A stretch of DNA of 17,257 bases from an uncultured Streptococcus sp. Its GTDB lineage: Bacteria; Bacillota; Bacilli; Lactobacillales; Streptococcaceae. Of this stretch, positions 1-8,010 are shown piece after piece. The stretch lies in the NCBI GenBank assembly GCA_934216185.1, contig CAKQBM010000021.1, positions 1 to 17,257 of the forward strand. Reading direction: 5' to 3'. Position numbers and translations under genes: made by a program. A model generated the notes under the pieces. The model saw nothing but the letters and a program-made list of their open reading frames with translations, was not told the origin of the DNA and made no database searches. The stretch's first letter is position 1, and each line of letters starts with the position of its first letter.

Positions 1-59
1 TGGAGCGGAATCATAGAGATTATTAGAGAAACAGCCTTGCTAGAGGTCGTTTTGTAATT

Positions 60-1094
<1,035 letters not shown>

Positions 1095-1106
1095 TATTTT
1101 TCTGTC

Positions 1107-1139
1107 TTTTACTGATAGTTTAGTAAAATTTTAGTAAAA
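1107..1139. promoter_or_regulatory. Putative GalR operator with an extra half site
   Basis: A 22-bp imperfect palindrome at 1107-1128 has perfect 7-base arms (TTTTACT / AGTAAAA), the size and symmetry of a LacI-family operator. A second copy of TTTAGTAAAA (1130-1139) repeats 1119-1128 exactly, 11 bases later, which is one helical turn. The site lies over the galR -35 zone and just upstream of the galK -35, so a bound repressor could control both directions. Assignment to GalR is inferred from position and symmetry. Confidence 0.6.
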
Positions 1140-1143
1140 AGGA

Positions 1144-1172
1144 TTGACCTTGGGGAATCCCTTGGATAAAAT
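1144..1172 (+). promoter_or_regulatory. galK-galT promoter
   Basis: TTGACC at 1144-1149 and TAAAAT at 1167-1172 are separated by exactly 17 bases, a near-consensus vegetative promoter placed 57 bases before the galK start. Confidence 0.8.
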
Positions 1173-1174
1173 AG

Positions 1175-1189
1175 AAGAAAACGATTACA
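1175..1189 (+). promoter_or_regulatory. cre-like site (CcpA)
   Basis: AAGAAAACGATTACA matches the cre consensus WTGNAANCGNWNNCW at all but the second position. It covers the expected transcription start of galK (about 1179), a position where CcpA binding usually represses. Carbon catabolite repression of gal genes is known in streptococci; the site itself is a motif match only. Confidence 0.5.
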
Positions 1190-1207
1190 CGTTAAGGTGA
1201 CTTAACG
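1190..1207 (+). other. Hairpin in the galK mRNA leader
   Basis: CGTTAAG and CTTAACG are perfect 7-base arms around GTGA, which fits the stable GNRA tetraloop class. In RNA it would form about 11 bases from the predicted 5' end and end 7 bases before the AAAGGAG ribosome site at 1215-1221. It is not a terminator, having no T run. Confidence 0.5.
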
Positions 1208-1228
1208 GACAGTCAAAGGAGAAATCAT

Positions 1229-2407
1229 ATGACACAACATCTTACTGCTGAAGCCCTTCGCAAAGACTTTCTTGCCGTTTTTGGTCAAGAAGCGGACCAA
1301 ACTTTCTTTTCACCAGGCCGTATCAATCTGATTGGTGAACACACGGACTACAACGGTGGGCACGTTTTTCCAGCTGCTATTTCCTTGGGAACATACGGTG
1401 CAGCTCGCAAGCGTGACGACCAAGTCTTGCGTTTCTACTCAGCAAACTTTGAAGATAAGGGTATCATCGAAGTGCCTCTCACTGATCTCAAGTTTGAAAA
1501 AGAGCACAACTGGACCAATTATCCAAAAGGAGTTCTTCATTTCTTGCAAGAAGCTGGGCATGTGATTGACAAAGGTTTTGATTTTTATGTTTATGGGAAT
1601 ATCCCAAATGGTGCTGGTTTGTCTTCTTCAGCATCCTTGGAACTCTTGACAGGAGTCGTGGCAGAGCATCTCTTTGATTTAAAATTAGAGCGTCTTGATT
1701 TGGTTAAAATTGGAAAACAAACAGAAAACAACTTTATCGGAGTCAACTCTGGCATTATGGACCAATTTGCTATCGGTATGGGAGCTGATCAACGTGCTAT
1801 TTACCTAGATACTAATACCTTGGAGTATGATTTGGTGCCACTTGATTTGAAAGACAATGTCGTTGTTATCATGAATACCAACAAACGCCGTGAACTGGCG
1901 GATTCTAAATATAATGAACGCCGTGCTGAATGTGAAAAAGCAGTGGAAGAATTGCAAGTTGCCTTAGATATTCAGACCTTGGGTGAATTGGACGAGTGGG
2001 CCTTTGACCAATATAGCTATCTGATTAAAGATGAAAATCGTTTGAAACGTGCTCGTCATGCTGTGCTTGAAAACCAACGTACCCTTAAAGCTCAAGCAGC
2101 CCTTCAAGCAGGAGATTTGGTAACATTTGGTCGTTTGATGAATGCTTCTCACGTTTCTCTTGAGCATGATTATGAAGTAACTGGTTTGGAATTGGATACC
2201 CTTGTTCACACAGCTTGGACACAAGAAGGAGTTCTCGGTGCTCGTATGACAGGGGCAGGTTTTGGCGGATGTGCCATTGCCTTGGTGCAAAAAGATGCTG
2301 TTGATGCCTTTAAGGAAGCTGTTGGCAAACACTACGAGGAAGTAGTTGGCTACGCTCCAAGCTTTTATATCGCTGAAGTTGCAGGTGGCACTCGCGCCCT
2401 TGACTAG
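1229..2407 (+). CDS. galK: Galactokinase
   Basis: Phosphorylates alpha-D-galactose with ATP to galactose 1-phosphate, the first committed Leloir step, in the cytoplasm. The 392-residue length is typical of GHMP-family galactokinases. Visible signatures are the galactose-binding segment [17 protein letters not shown] (28-44), the ATP-binding GHMP motif [15 protein letters not shown] (126-140), the likely catalytic aspartate in GIMDQF (D178), and the C-terminal [14 protein letters not shown] (337-350). ATG 1229 is preceded by AAAGGAG at 8 bases' distance. It is the first gene of an operon with galT, 18 bases away. Control is expected from the upstream operator, cre-like site and promoter; with galR broken, repression by GalR would be lost while catabolite repression could remain. 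The reading frame is intact and all key motifs are present. Confidence 0.97.
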   Translation: MTQHLTAEALRKDFLAVFGQEADQTFFSPGRINLIGEHTDYNGGHVFPAAISLGTYGAARKRDDQVLRFYSANFEDKGIIEVPLTDLKFEKEHNWTNYPKGVLHFLQEAGHVIDKGFDFYVYGNIPNGAGLSSSASLELLTGVVAEHLFDLKLERLDLVKIGKQTENNFIGVNSGIMDQFAIGMGADQRAIYLDTNTLEYDLVPLDLKDNVVVIMNTNKRRELADSKYNERRAECEKAVEELQVALDIQTLGELDEWAFDQYSYLIKDENRLKRARHAVLENQRTLKAQAALQAGDLVTFGRLMNASHVSLEHDYEVTGLELDTLVHTAWTQEGVLGARMTGAGFGGCAIALVQKDAVDAFKEAVGKHYEEVVGYAPSFYIAEVAGGTRALD

Positions 2408-2425
2408 TCAAAAGGAGGCTCTATA

Positions 2426-3907
2426 GTGACCTTAGTAGATAAATTTGTAACACATGTCATTTCTGAAAGTTCATATGAGGAAATGGATCGAATCTACCTG
2501 ACCAATCGTGTCTTGGCACGAGTGGGAGACGGTGTTTTGGAAGTTGAGACGGATCTGGATAAAGTGATTGACCTCAAGGACCAGCTGGTTGAGGAAGCCG
2601 TTCGAATAGAGACGATTGAGGATAATCAGACTGCGCGTGAAATCCTTGGTGCTGAACTGATGGACTTGGTGACCCCTTGTCCAAGTCAGGTCAATCGTGA
2701 CTTTTGGGCAACCTATGCCCAGTCACCAGAGCAGGCGATTGCGGACTTTTACCAACTCAGTCAGAAGAATGACTACATCAAACTCAAGGCTATTGCAAAG
2801 AATATTGCTTATCGTGTACCGTCTGACTATGGAGAGCTTGAGATTACTATCAATCTCTCTAAGCCTGAAAAGGATCCCAAGGAGATTGCGGCAGCCAAGT
2901 TGGTGCAAGCTAGCAATTATCCCCAGTGTCAACTTTGTCTAGATAATGAGGGATACCATGGTCGAATCAACCACCCAGCTCGCAGCAACCACCGTATTAT
3001 CCGTTTTGAAATGGCTGGTCAGGAGTGGGGCTTCCAGTATTCGCCCTATGCTTACTTTAATGAGCACTGTATTTTCTTAGATGGTCAGCATCGTCCCATG
3101 GCTATTAGTCGTCAGAGCTTTGAACGTTTGTTGGCTATCGTAGAGCAGTTTCCAGGATATTTTGCAGGATCTAATGCCGATCTGCCGATTGTGGGGGGCT
3201 CTATTCTAACTCATGACCACTATCAGGGAGGCCGTCACGTATTTCCTATGGAATTGGCTCCCTTGCAAAAGACCTTCCAATTTGCTGGTTTTGAGCAGGT
3301 CAAGGCTGGAATTGTTAAGTGGCCAATGTCAGTGTTGCGTTTGACTTCGGCTTCCAAAGAGGATTTAACCAACTTAGCTGACAAGATTTTGCATGAATGG
3401 CGCCAGTATTCAGATCCTCAAGTGCAGGTTTTGGCAGAGACAGACGGGACACCGCATCACACCATCACACCTATAGCGCGTAAGCGTGATGGACAGTTTG
3501 AGTTGGACTTGGTTTTACGAGATAATCAAACATCACCAGAACATCCTGATGGCATCTATCATCCCCACAAGGATGTCCAACATATCAAGAAGGAAAATAT
3601 CGGCTTGATTGAGGTCATGGGTTTGGCAATCTTGCCACCACGTCTGAAAGAAGAAGTGGAGCAAGTCGCTAGCTATCTTGTAGGAGAAGCTGTTACAGTT
3701 GCCGATTATCATCAGGAATGGGCAGACCAACTTAGAGCCCAATATCCAGACCTAACAGATAAAGAAAAAGCTCTTGAAATCGTCAAGGACTCTGTTGGTG
3801 CTATCTTTGCGCGTGTACTTGAGGATGCAGGAGTCTATAAGCAGACAGAACAAGGACAGGCAGCCTTTATGCGCTTTGTGGAGCAGGTCGGAATTTTGCC
3901 AGACTAG
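2426..3907 (+). CDS. galT: Galactose-1-phosphate uridylyltransferase, class II
   Basis: Exchanges UDP between UDP-glucose and galactose 1-phosphate, giving UDP-galactose and glucose 1-phosphate. At 493 residues it is the long Firmicute class of GalT rather than the roughly 350-residue proteobacterial type. The active-site stretch [13 protein letters not shown] (257-269) carries the His-x-His pair expected for the uridylyl-enzyme intermediate, and [20 protein letters not shown] (205-224) is another conserved block. The start is GTG at 2426, chosen because AAAGGAGG lies 8-15 bases upstream and no ATG lies nearby in frame. It is cotranscribed with galK. An epimerase (GalE), needed to complete the cycle, is not in this window. 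A weak AGGAG-CTTT-CTCCT hairpin (3906-3919) lies at its 3' end but lacks a T tract. Confidence 0.96.
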   Translation: MTLVDKFVTHVISESSYEEMDRIYLTNRVLARVGDGVLEVETDLDKVIDLKDQLVEEAVRIETIEDNQTAREILGAELMDLVTPCPSQVNRDFWATYAQSPEQAIADFYQLSQKNDYIKLKAIAKNIAYRVPSDYGELEITINLSKPEKDPKEIAAAKLVQASNYPQCQLCLDNEGYHGRINHPARSNHRIIRFEMAGQEWGFQYSPYAYFNEHCIFLDGQHRPMAISRQSFERLLAIVEQFPGYFAGSNADLPIVGGSILTHDHYQGGRHVFPMELAPLQKTFQFAGFEQVKAGIVKWPMSVLRLTSASKEDLTNLADKILHEWRQYSDPQVQVLAETDGTPHHTITPIARKRDGQFELDLVLRDNQTSPEHPDGIYHPHKDVQHIKKENIGLIEVMGLAILPPRLKEEVEQVASYLVGEAVTVADYHQEWADQLRAQYPDLTDKEKALEIVKDSVGAIFARVLEDAGVYKQTEQGQAAFMRFVEQVGILPD

Positions 3908-3918
3908 GAGCTTTCTCC

Positions 3919-3947
3919 TTGCACAGTCCTATAAAAAGTAGTATTAT
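3919..3947 (+). promoter_or_regulatory. Promoter of the thioesterase gene
   Basis: TTGCAC (3919-3924) and TATTAT (3942-3947) are 17 bases apart and sit 30 bases before the start codon at 3977, so the gene need not depend on the gal promoter. Confidence 0.6.
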
Positions 3948-3976
3948 AGTGTCGTTTGAAATATCAGGAGGAAACG

Positions 3977-4381
3977 ATGAAAGATTTTCATTTTGACGCT
4001 ATATCTGCCTTTGAAAATTACGAAATTGAACAAATGAGAGATGGTCACGTTGTGGTGACGACCAAAGTAGTGGACTCGTCGCTCAACTACTATGGCAATG
4101 CTCATGGTGGCTATCTCTTTACCCTTTGCGACCAGATCAGTGGTTTGGTGGTTATCTCGCTGGGGCTTGATGGAGTGACACTCCAATCCTCTATCAACTA
4201 CCTCAAAGCAGGAAAACTCGACGATGTATTGACCATTAAAGGAGAATGTGTCCATCAAGGTCGCACAACCTGTGTCGTGGATGTCGATATCACCAATCAA
4301 GAGGGCAGAAATGTCTGCAAAGCAACCTTCACCATGTTTGTCACAGGCCAAAGGTCAGAAGACAGACAGGTGAGGATATGA
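3977..4381 (+). CDS. Hot-dog fold thioesterase, PaaI family
   Basis: A 134-residue single-domain protein. The central segment NYYGNAHGGYLFTLCDQISG (about 35-54) is the PaaI-type hot-dog active region (asparagine, then HGG, then a long helix carrying an aspartate), followed by a strand-rich half ending in MFVTGQ. Proteins of this type hydrolyse acyl-CoA thioesters in the cytoplasm, usually as tetramers; the natural substrate here is unknown. I chose ATG 3977 because AGGAGGAAA (3966-3974) is placed correctly before it; an upstream in-frame TTG at 3956 would put the ribosome site inside the gene. It lies downstream of galT but has its own promoter and a strong terminator, so a role in galactose use is not implied. 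Confidence 0.88.
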   Translation: MKDFHFDAISAFENYEIEQMRDGHVVVTTKVVDSSLNYYGNAHGGYLFTLCDQISGLVVISLGLDGVTLQSSINYLKAGKLDDVLTIKGECVHQGRTTCVVDVDITNQEGRNVCKATFTMFVTGQRSEDRQVRI

Positions 4382-4389
4382 AGAAAGGT

Positions 4390-4419
4390 GAGTGGGATAA
4401 ATTTATCTCACTCATTTTT
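4390..4419 (+). terminator. Terminator before the DpnI cassette
   Basis: GAGTGGGAT and ATCTCACTC (one G-T wobble) flank AAATTT and are followed by ATTTTT. It ends 9 bases after the thioesterase stop codon and marks the left edge of the restriction cassette. Confidence 0.8.
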
Positions 4420-4489
4420 AATTTATGAGATATCTTAGAAGGAAATATAAAAGAGAGTGATGAAATACAAATGTAATAGGTACATATTG

Positions 4490-4498
4490 TGGTATACT
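4490..4498 (+). promoter_or_regulatory. dpnC promoter, extended -10
   Basis: TGGTATACT is an extended -10 element 62 bases before the dpnC start. The -35 position has no good match. The leader of roughly 55 bases and a weak ribosome site (GAGG at 4547-4550) suggest modest expression. Confidence 0.55.
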
Positions 4499-4560
4499 AG
4501 TTATAGTAGATTTTAATTGATTATATCGAGTGAATTCTCATATTAGTGAGGAATTTTTAA

Positions 4561-5325
4561 ATGGAATTACACTTCAATTTAGAATTAGTAGAAACCTATA
4601 AAAGTAATAGCCAAAAGGCACGTATCTTAACGGAGGATTGGGTTTATCGTCAGTCTTATTGCCCTAATTGTGGGAATAATCCCTTAAATCATTTTGAAAA
4701 TAATCGGCCTGTAGCAGATTTTTACTGTAATCATTGTAGTGAGGAGTTTGAACTAAAGAGCAAAAAAGGAAATTTTTCATCAACAATCAATGATGGTGCT
4801 TATGCAACGATGATGGAGCGTGTTCAGGCAGATAATAATCCTAATTTCTTTTTTTTAACTTATACAAAAAATTTTGAGGTAAATAATTTTCTGGTTCTTC
4901 CAAAGCAATTTGTTACACCGAAATCAATTATTCAAAGGAAGCCACTTGCGCCAACTGCTAGACGAGCAGGTTGGATTGGCTGTAACATTGATTTATCACA
5001 GGTACCTTCTAAAGGAAGGATATTTCTTGTGAAAAATGGACAAGTTAGAGATCCAGAAAAAGTTACAAAAGAATTTAAGCAAAGTTTATTTTTAAGGAAG
5101 AACTCTCTTTCAGTAAGAGGTTGGACAATAGAAATTCTAAATTGTATAGATAAGATAGAGGGTTCAGAATTTACCCTTGAAGATATGTATCGTTTTGAAA
5201 GTGACCTAAAAAATATCTTTGTTAAGAACAATCATATCAAAGAAAAGATTAGGCAACAGCTTCAAATATTAAGAGACAAAGAAATAATAGAATTTAAAGG
5301 TAGAGGAAAGTATCGGAAATTATGA
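4561..5325 (+). CDS. dpnC: DpnI, methyl-directed GATC restriction endonuclease
   Basis: I recognise this 254-residue protein as DpnI, which cuts GATC only when the adenine is methylated, so the host needs no protecting methyltransferase. The N-terminal PD-(D/E)xK nuclease domain shows D53 and E64-L65-K66, the catalytic set reported for DpnI. Two CxxC pairs (C34/C37 and C56/C59) form its zinc site. W138 in AGWIG is the residue implicated in reading methyladenine. From about 183 the protein becomes the winged-helix domain that also recognises methylated DNA, ending in FKGRGKYRKL. The gene is clearly richer in A+T than its neighbours (17 of its first 60 bases are G or C). It is the first of three genes joined by ATGA overlaps. 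In pneumococcus this cassette alternates at one locus with the complementary DpnII methylase-endonuclease set and limits phage and some gene exchange between strain types. Confidence 0.97.
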   Translation: MELHFNLELVETYKSNSQKARILTEDWVYRQSYCPNCGNNPLNHFENNRPVADFYCNHCSEEFELKSKKGNFSSTINDGAYATMMERVQADNNPNFFFLTYTKNFEVNNFLVLPKQFVTPKSIIQRKPLAPTARRAGWIGCNIDLSQVPSKGRIFLVKNGQVRDPEKVTKEFKQSLFLRKNSLSVRGWTIEILNCIDKIEGSEFTLEDMYRFESDLKNIFVKNNHIKEKIRQQLQILRDKEIIEFKGRGKYRKL

Positions 5326-5618
5326 AAACGAAACAATTTGTTGCATCAGAAGAGGTGTATGATTTCTTAAAAGTCATCTGGCCTGATTATGAAACAGAGA
5401 GTAATTATGAAAACTTATGTGTAATGGTTTATACTTTATCAGACCCTGATTGTGTGAGGTGGTTATCTGAAAATATGGAGTTTGGTGATGAGAAACAACT
5501 TTCTTTATTGAATAAAAAATATAGCTGGGAATATGGAGATGAATTGCCAGAGTGGTTGGAAAGTCCCAAACATAGATTATTGCTAATAAGTGAGTTATTG
5601 GAGAGAAACTTAAGATGA
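5322..5618 (+). CDS. Unrecognised 98-residue protein of the DpnI cassette
   Basis: A small acidic protein (many D and E, with DPDCVRWLSENMEFGDE in the middle and a basic-helical end, HRLLLISELLERNLR). It has no signal peptide, membrane segment or motif I can name. Its ATG overlaps the dpnC stop as ATGA, and its own stop overlaps the next start in the same way, so translation of all three is probably coupled. Position argues for a role tied to DpnI (accessory, immunity-like or regulatory), but nothing in the sequence shows what that is. Codon use and A+T richness match dpnC, so it seems to have travelled with it. The literature's dpnD may correspond to this gene, to the next one, or to both read as one; I could not settle this. 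Confidence 0.8.
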   Translation: MKTKQFVASEEVYDFLKVIWPDYETESNYENLCVMVYTLSDPDCVRWLSENMEFGDEKQLSLLNKKYSWEYGDELPEWLESPKHRLLLISELLERNLR

Positions 5619-5782
5619 AAAAGTATACAGTAGAAATTACAGAAACTCTAACTCGTTTAGTAAGCATAGAGGCTGAAAATCCAGATGAAGCCGAACGACT
5701 TGTAAGAGAAAAGTATAAGAGTTGTGAAATTGTTCTTGATGCAGATGATTTTCAGGACTATGAGACTAGTATATATGAGTAG
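5615..5782 (+). CDS. dpnD: DpnD/PcfM-like small protein
   Basis: A 55-residue reading frame starting MKKYTVEITETLTRLVSIEA and ending in DADDFQDYETSIYE. The pattern, a beta strand of type YxVEITETLxRxVxIEA, then a helix (ENPDEAERLVREKY), then an acidic LDADDF tail, is what I associate with the DpnD/PcfM family, whose function is unknown. Its start overlaps the previous stop (ATGA at 5615-5618) and it has little ribosome site of its own, so it probably depends on translational coupling. It ends 20 bases before the terminator that closes the cassette. The gene symbol is given on family resemblance and position and should be checked against a reference cassette. Confidence 0.72.
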   Translation: MKKYTVEITETLTRLVSIEAENPDEAERLVREKYKSCEIVLDADDFQDYETSIYE

Positions 5783-5802
5783 ATGTTTTTATTTTGTCAC
5801 AC

Positions 5803-5830
5803 AAAAAAGAGGTTCGCACCTCTTTTTTTT
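5803..5830. terminator. Bidirectional terminator between dpnD and pbuX
   Basis: GAGGT-TCGC-ACCTC is flanked by six A residues on the left and eight T residues on the right, so it works as an intrinsic terminator in both directions for two convergent operons. Confidence 0.92.
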
Positions 5831-7091
5831 ATTTCTTCTTATGATTTAATACGGCATTGAGGACAATGGCGAGTAGGCTGGCTACGACGATTCCGTTTGA
5901 GAAGAACATTTGGAAGGCTGTCGGCATGCTGACAAAGAGATTACTGTTGTTGAGTCCGACACCTGCAGAGATTGAAACTGCTGCGATAAGGAAGTTGTGT
6001 TCATTGTTAGCAAAGTCAACGCGGGCGAGGATTTGCATCCCTTGAATCGATACAAAACCAAACATCACCAGCATGGCACCACCGAGGACAGGACTTGGAA
6101 TGATTTGGGCAAGGGCACCAAACTTAGGAAGGAGTCCAAGGAGAACCAGGAAACCAGCTGCGTAGTAGATTGGCAGGCGTTTCTTGATACCTGACAATTT
6201 AACCAACCCAACGTTTTGTGAAAATCCTGTGTAAGGGAAGGTGTTAAAGATTCCTCCGAGAAGTACGGCCAAACCTTCTGCGCGGTAACCGTTGCGAAGG
6301 CGCGTGCTGTCGATTGGATCTTTTGTGATATCAGACAAGGCCAGATAAACACCAGTAGACTCAACCATAGACACTGTTGCGATGATACACATCATGACAA
6401 TCGATGAGATTTCAAAAGTTGGCATCCCAAAGTAGAGTGGAGTTGGGACATGGACAAGTGGTGCTGCCGCAACAGGCGAGAAGTCAACCAACCCCATGGT
6501 AGCAGCAATGGCAGTTCCAACAACCAGACCAATCAAAATAGAGATAGACTTGATAAATCCTTTGGTAAAGATGTTAATCAAGAGGATAATCAGAACAGTG
6601 ATAGCTGCAAGCAAGAGACTTTGACCAGTTGGCTCTGGAACGTTATTTCCCATATTTCCAATAGCGACAGGAATCAAGGTTAAACCAATCGTGGTAATAA
6701 CAGATCCTGTTACGATAGATGGGAAGAGATTGGCTATTTTTGCGAAGACTCCTGAGACAAGAACTACGTAAATACCTGATGCAATTAAAGCACCAAACAT
6801 AGCGCCACTACCATGACTTTGTCCAATCATAATCAGAGGAGCAACTGATTGGAAGGCAACTCCAAGAACGATAGGAAGCCCGATACCAAAGTGTTTGTTG
6901 AGTTGAAGTTGGAGGAAGGTAGCTACTCCACACATGAAGATATCTGTAGAAATCAGGTAGGTCAACTGCTCAACTGAATAGCCAAGGGCTGTCGCAATCA
7001 TGATGGGAACCAGGATAGAACCTGAGTACATTGCGAGGAGATGTTGAAGCCCTAAAATGGCGGCTTGCGAATGTTTTTCTTGAGTTTGCAT
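5829..7091 (-). CDS. pbuX: Xanthine permease, NCS2 family
   Basis: A 420-residue polytopic membrane protein importing xanthine, probably with protons. It is almost wholly hydrophobic, consistent with about 14 membrane segments. NCS2 family marks are GLQHLLAMYSGSILVP near the N-terminus (14-29), FQSVAPLIMIG (80-90), the substrate-binding glutamate in MVESTGVY (about 243), and the signature FPYTGFSQNVGLVKLSG (about 284-300). It starts one base inside the xpt stop (TAATG at 7089-7093), so the two are translated from one message. The pair gives uptake plus conversion of xanthine to XMP. Transcription should be controlled by the riboswitch upstream of xpt. A uracil or urate relative in the same family is less likely given the xpt partner. 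Confidence 0.94.
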   Translation of the reverse strand: MQTQEKHSQAAILGLQHLLAMYSGSILVPIMIATALGYSVEQLTYLISTDIFMCGVATFLQLQLNKHFGIGLPIVLGVAFQSVAPLIMIGQSHGSGAMFGALIASGIYVVLVSGVFAKIANLFPSIVTGSVITTIGLTLIPVAIGNMGNNVPEPTGQSLLLAAITVLIILLINIFTKGFIKSISILIGLVVGTAIAATMGLVDFSPVAAAPLVHVPTPLYFGMPTFEISSIVMMCIIATVSMVESTGVYLALSDITKDPIDSTRLRNGYRAEGLAVLLGGIFNTFPYTGFSQNVGLVKLSGIKKRLPIYYAAGFLVLLGLLPKFGALAQIIPSPVLGGAMLVMFGFVSIQGMQILARVDFANNEHNFLIAAVSISAGVGLNNSNLFVSMPTAFQMFFSNGIVVASLLAIVLNAVLNHKKK

Positions 7092-7672
7092 TAGAGATCT
7101 GCCTCCTTAAAAATAACTTGACCATTTTCAAAACGATCCAAACGAGCGAGTGATAGGACAGAGTAACCTGCTTTTTCAAGCAAATCACGGCCATCTTGGA
7201 AGGATTTTTCAATCACGATACCGATAGCTTCGACTGTTGCACCGGCCTGTTCGATGATTTGAATCAAGCCTTTAGCAGCTTGGCCATTAGCAAGGAAATC
7301 GTCGATAATTAAGACCTTGTCCTTTGGTGAGAGGAATTTTCCAGCGATAGAAACGGTGCTGGTTACCTGCTTGGTAAAGGAGTAAACTTCGGCAGTCAAG
7401 ATGCCTTCGTTCATAGTGATGTTTTTAGCTTTTTTAGCAAAAATCATGGGAACGTTTAAGGCTTCAGCTGTAAAAACGGCTGGGGCAATACCTGACGCTT
7501 CAATGGTCACGACCTTGGTAATGCCAGCAGCAGCGAATTTTTCCGCAAATACCTTACCAATCTCTCGCATCAAGTTAAAGTCAACTTGGTGGGTTAAAAA
7601 GGAATCCACCTTGAGGATGTTATCACCCAAGATATGCCCATCCTTGAGGATGCGCTCTTCTAACAATTTCAT
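7091..7672 (-). CDS. xpt: Xanthine phosphoribosyltransferase
   Basis: Transfers ribose 5-phosphate from PRPP to xanthine, forming XMP for guanine nucleotide salvage. At 193 residues it has the normal family length. The PRPP-binding motif is [13 protein letters not shown] (120-132), and the N-terminal [20 protein letters not shown] block is typical of Xpt. ATG 7672 follows AGGAGG, a consensus ribosome site. It is the first gene of a two-gene operon with pbuX. Its leader is unusually long: transcription from the promoter at 8118-8146 passes through a purine riboswitch, a terminator and a highly structured 250-base stretch before reaching the start codon. Confidence 0.96.
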   Translation of the reverse strand: MKLLEERILKDGHILGDNILKVDSFLTHQVDFNLMREIGKVFAEKFAAAGITKVVTIEASGIAPAVFTAEALNVPMIFAKKAKNITMNEGILTAEVYSFTKQVTSTVSIAGKFLSPKDKVLIIDDFLANGQAAKGLIQIIEQAGATVEAIGIVIEKSFQDGRDLLEKAGYSVLSLARLDRFENGQVIFKEADL

Positions 7673-7691
7673 AAGACCTCCTAAATTCTAA

Positions 7692-7711
7692 AAGCTAATT
7701 TACTTGTTGTT
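7692..7711 (-). repeat. Imperfect second copy of the riboswitch 3' P1 segment
   Basis: These 20 bases match 8003-8022 (riboswitch J3/1, P1' and beyond) at 18 positions and lie just upstream of the xpt ribosome site. In RNA, the AACAAGTAA within this copy is perfectly complementary to the 5' strand of riboswitch P1 (8069-8077), better than the native partner, which needs a wobble pair. Confidence 0.6.
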
Positions 7712-7721
7712 TAAATGTTTC

Positions 7722-7749
7722 TATAGTGATCCAGTTTGCTAGCACTATA
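7722..7749. repeat. Inverted repeat TATAGTG / CACTATA
   Basis: Perfect 7-base arms around a 14-base loop, about 50 bases before the xpt start codon; part of the structured leader. No function is shown. Confidence 0.45.
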
Positions 7750-7793
7750 TATTTGATAAAACTAGTACGAGCGAAGCGAGTCTTATCAAATAT
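7749..7793. repeat. Inverted repeat ATATTTGATAA / TTATCAAATAT
   Basis: Perfect 11-base arms enclose 23 bases that contain GCGAAGC, a sequence known to form a very stable mini-hairpin. It abuts and slightly overlaps the next structured block (7789-7927). Confidence 0.65.
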
Positions 7794-7927
7794 TTCCCGT
7801 TGTAGTGGTATCATAGACAATAATCTTGTTATTGTCTATGACGGGATTTTTGAGACTTTTGGCTCAAAAATTAGGGATGAAATTCCGGAGGAAGTTGCTC
7901 CCGTCCGCACTAATTAAGGGAAATATT
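7789..7927. repeat. 139-bp element with 10-bp inverted ends and internal hairpins
   Basis: The ends AATATTTCCC (7789-7798) and GGGAAATATT (7918-7927) are exact inverted repeats. Inside are a perfect 12-bp stem with a 5-base loop (7812-7840), closed further out by CCCGT (7796-7800) and ACGGG (7841-7845), and a 9-bp stem ATTTTTGAG / CTCAAAAAT (7846-7871). Such dense symmetry in a leader suggests a small non-autonomous repeat rather than ordinary untranslated sequence. It might be the pneumococcal SPRITE repeat type, which contains a terminator-like stem, but I cannot confirm this. The short open frames crossing it on the plus strand have no convincing ribosome site. Confidence 0.55.
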
Positions 7928-7937
7928 AAAAATATTC

Positions 7938-7968
7938 AAAAAAGACCTACTCAATCTCTAAGTAAGTC
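7938..7968 (-). terminator. Riboswitch-controlled terminator of xpt
   Basis: On the minus strand GACTTACT, a 9-base loop and AGTAGGTC (one wobble) are followed by six T residues. Its 5' arm includes ACTTACTTA, the exact complement of TAAGTAAGT in the 3' strand of riboswitch P1, so a terminator and an antiterminator can exchange. Confidence 0.82.
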
Positions 7969-8010
7969 CCAAAATAGGCATGGCAAAAAAGACCATCCCC
8001 TCAAGCTAAC

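Noticed and set aside
1..59. Sequence beyond the galR stop
   Set aside because: No terminator, promoter or gene end could be supported in these 59 bases.
3906..3919. AGGAG-CTTT-CTCCT hairpin after galT as a terminator
   Set aside because: The stem is only 5 bp with no T run; termination there is unlikely.
3956..3976. TTG as an earlier start of the thioesterase gene
   Set aside because: The consensus ribosome site AGGAGG would lie inside the gene; ATG 3977 fits it.
5374..5667. 97-codon open frame on the minus strand inside the DpnI cassette
   Set aside because: It is antisense to two coupled genes and has no ribosome site; A+T-rich DNA readily yields such frames.
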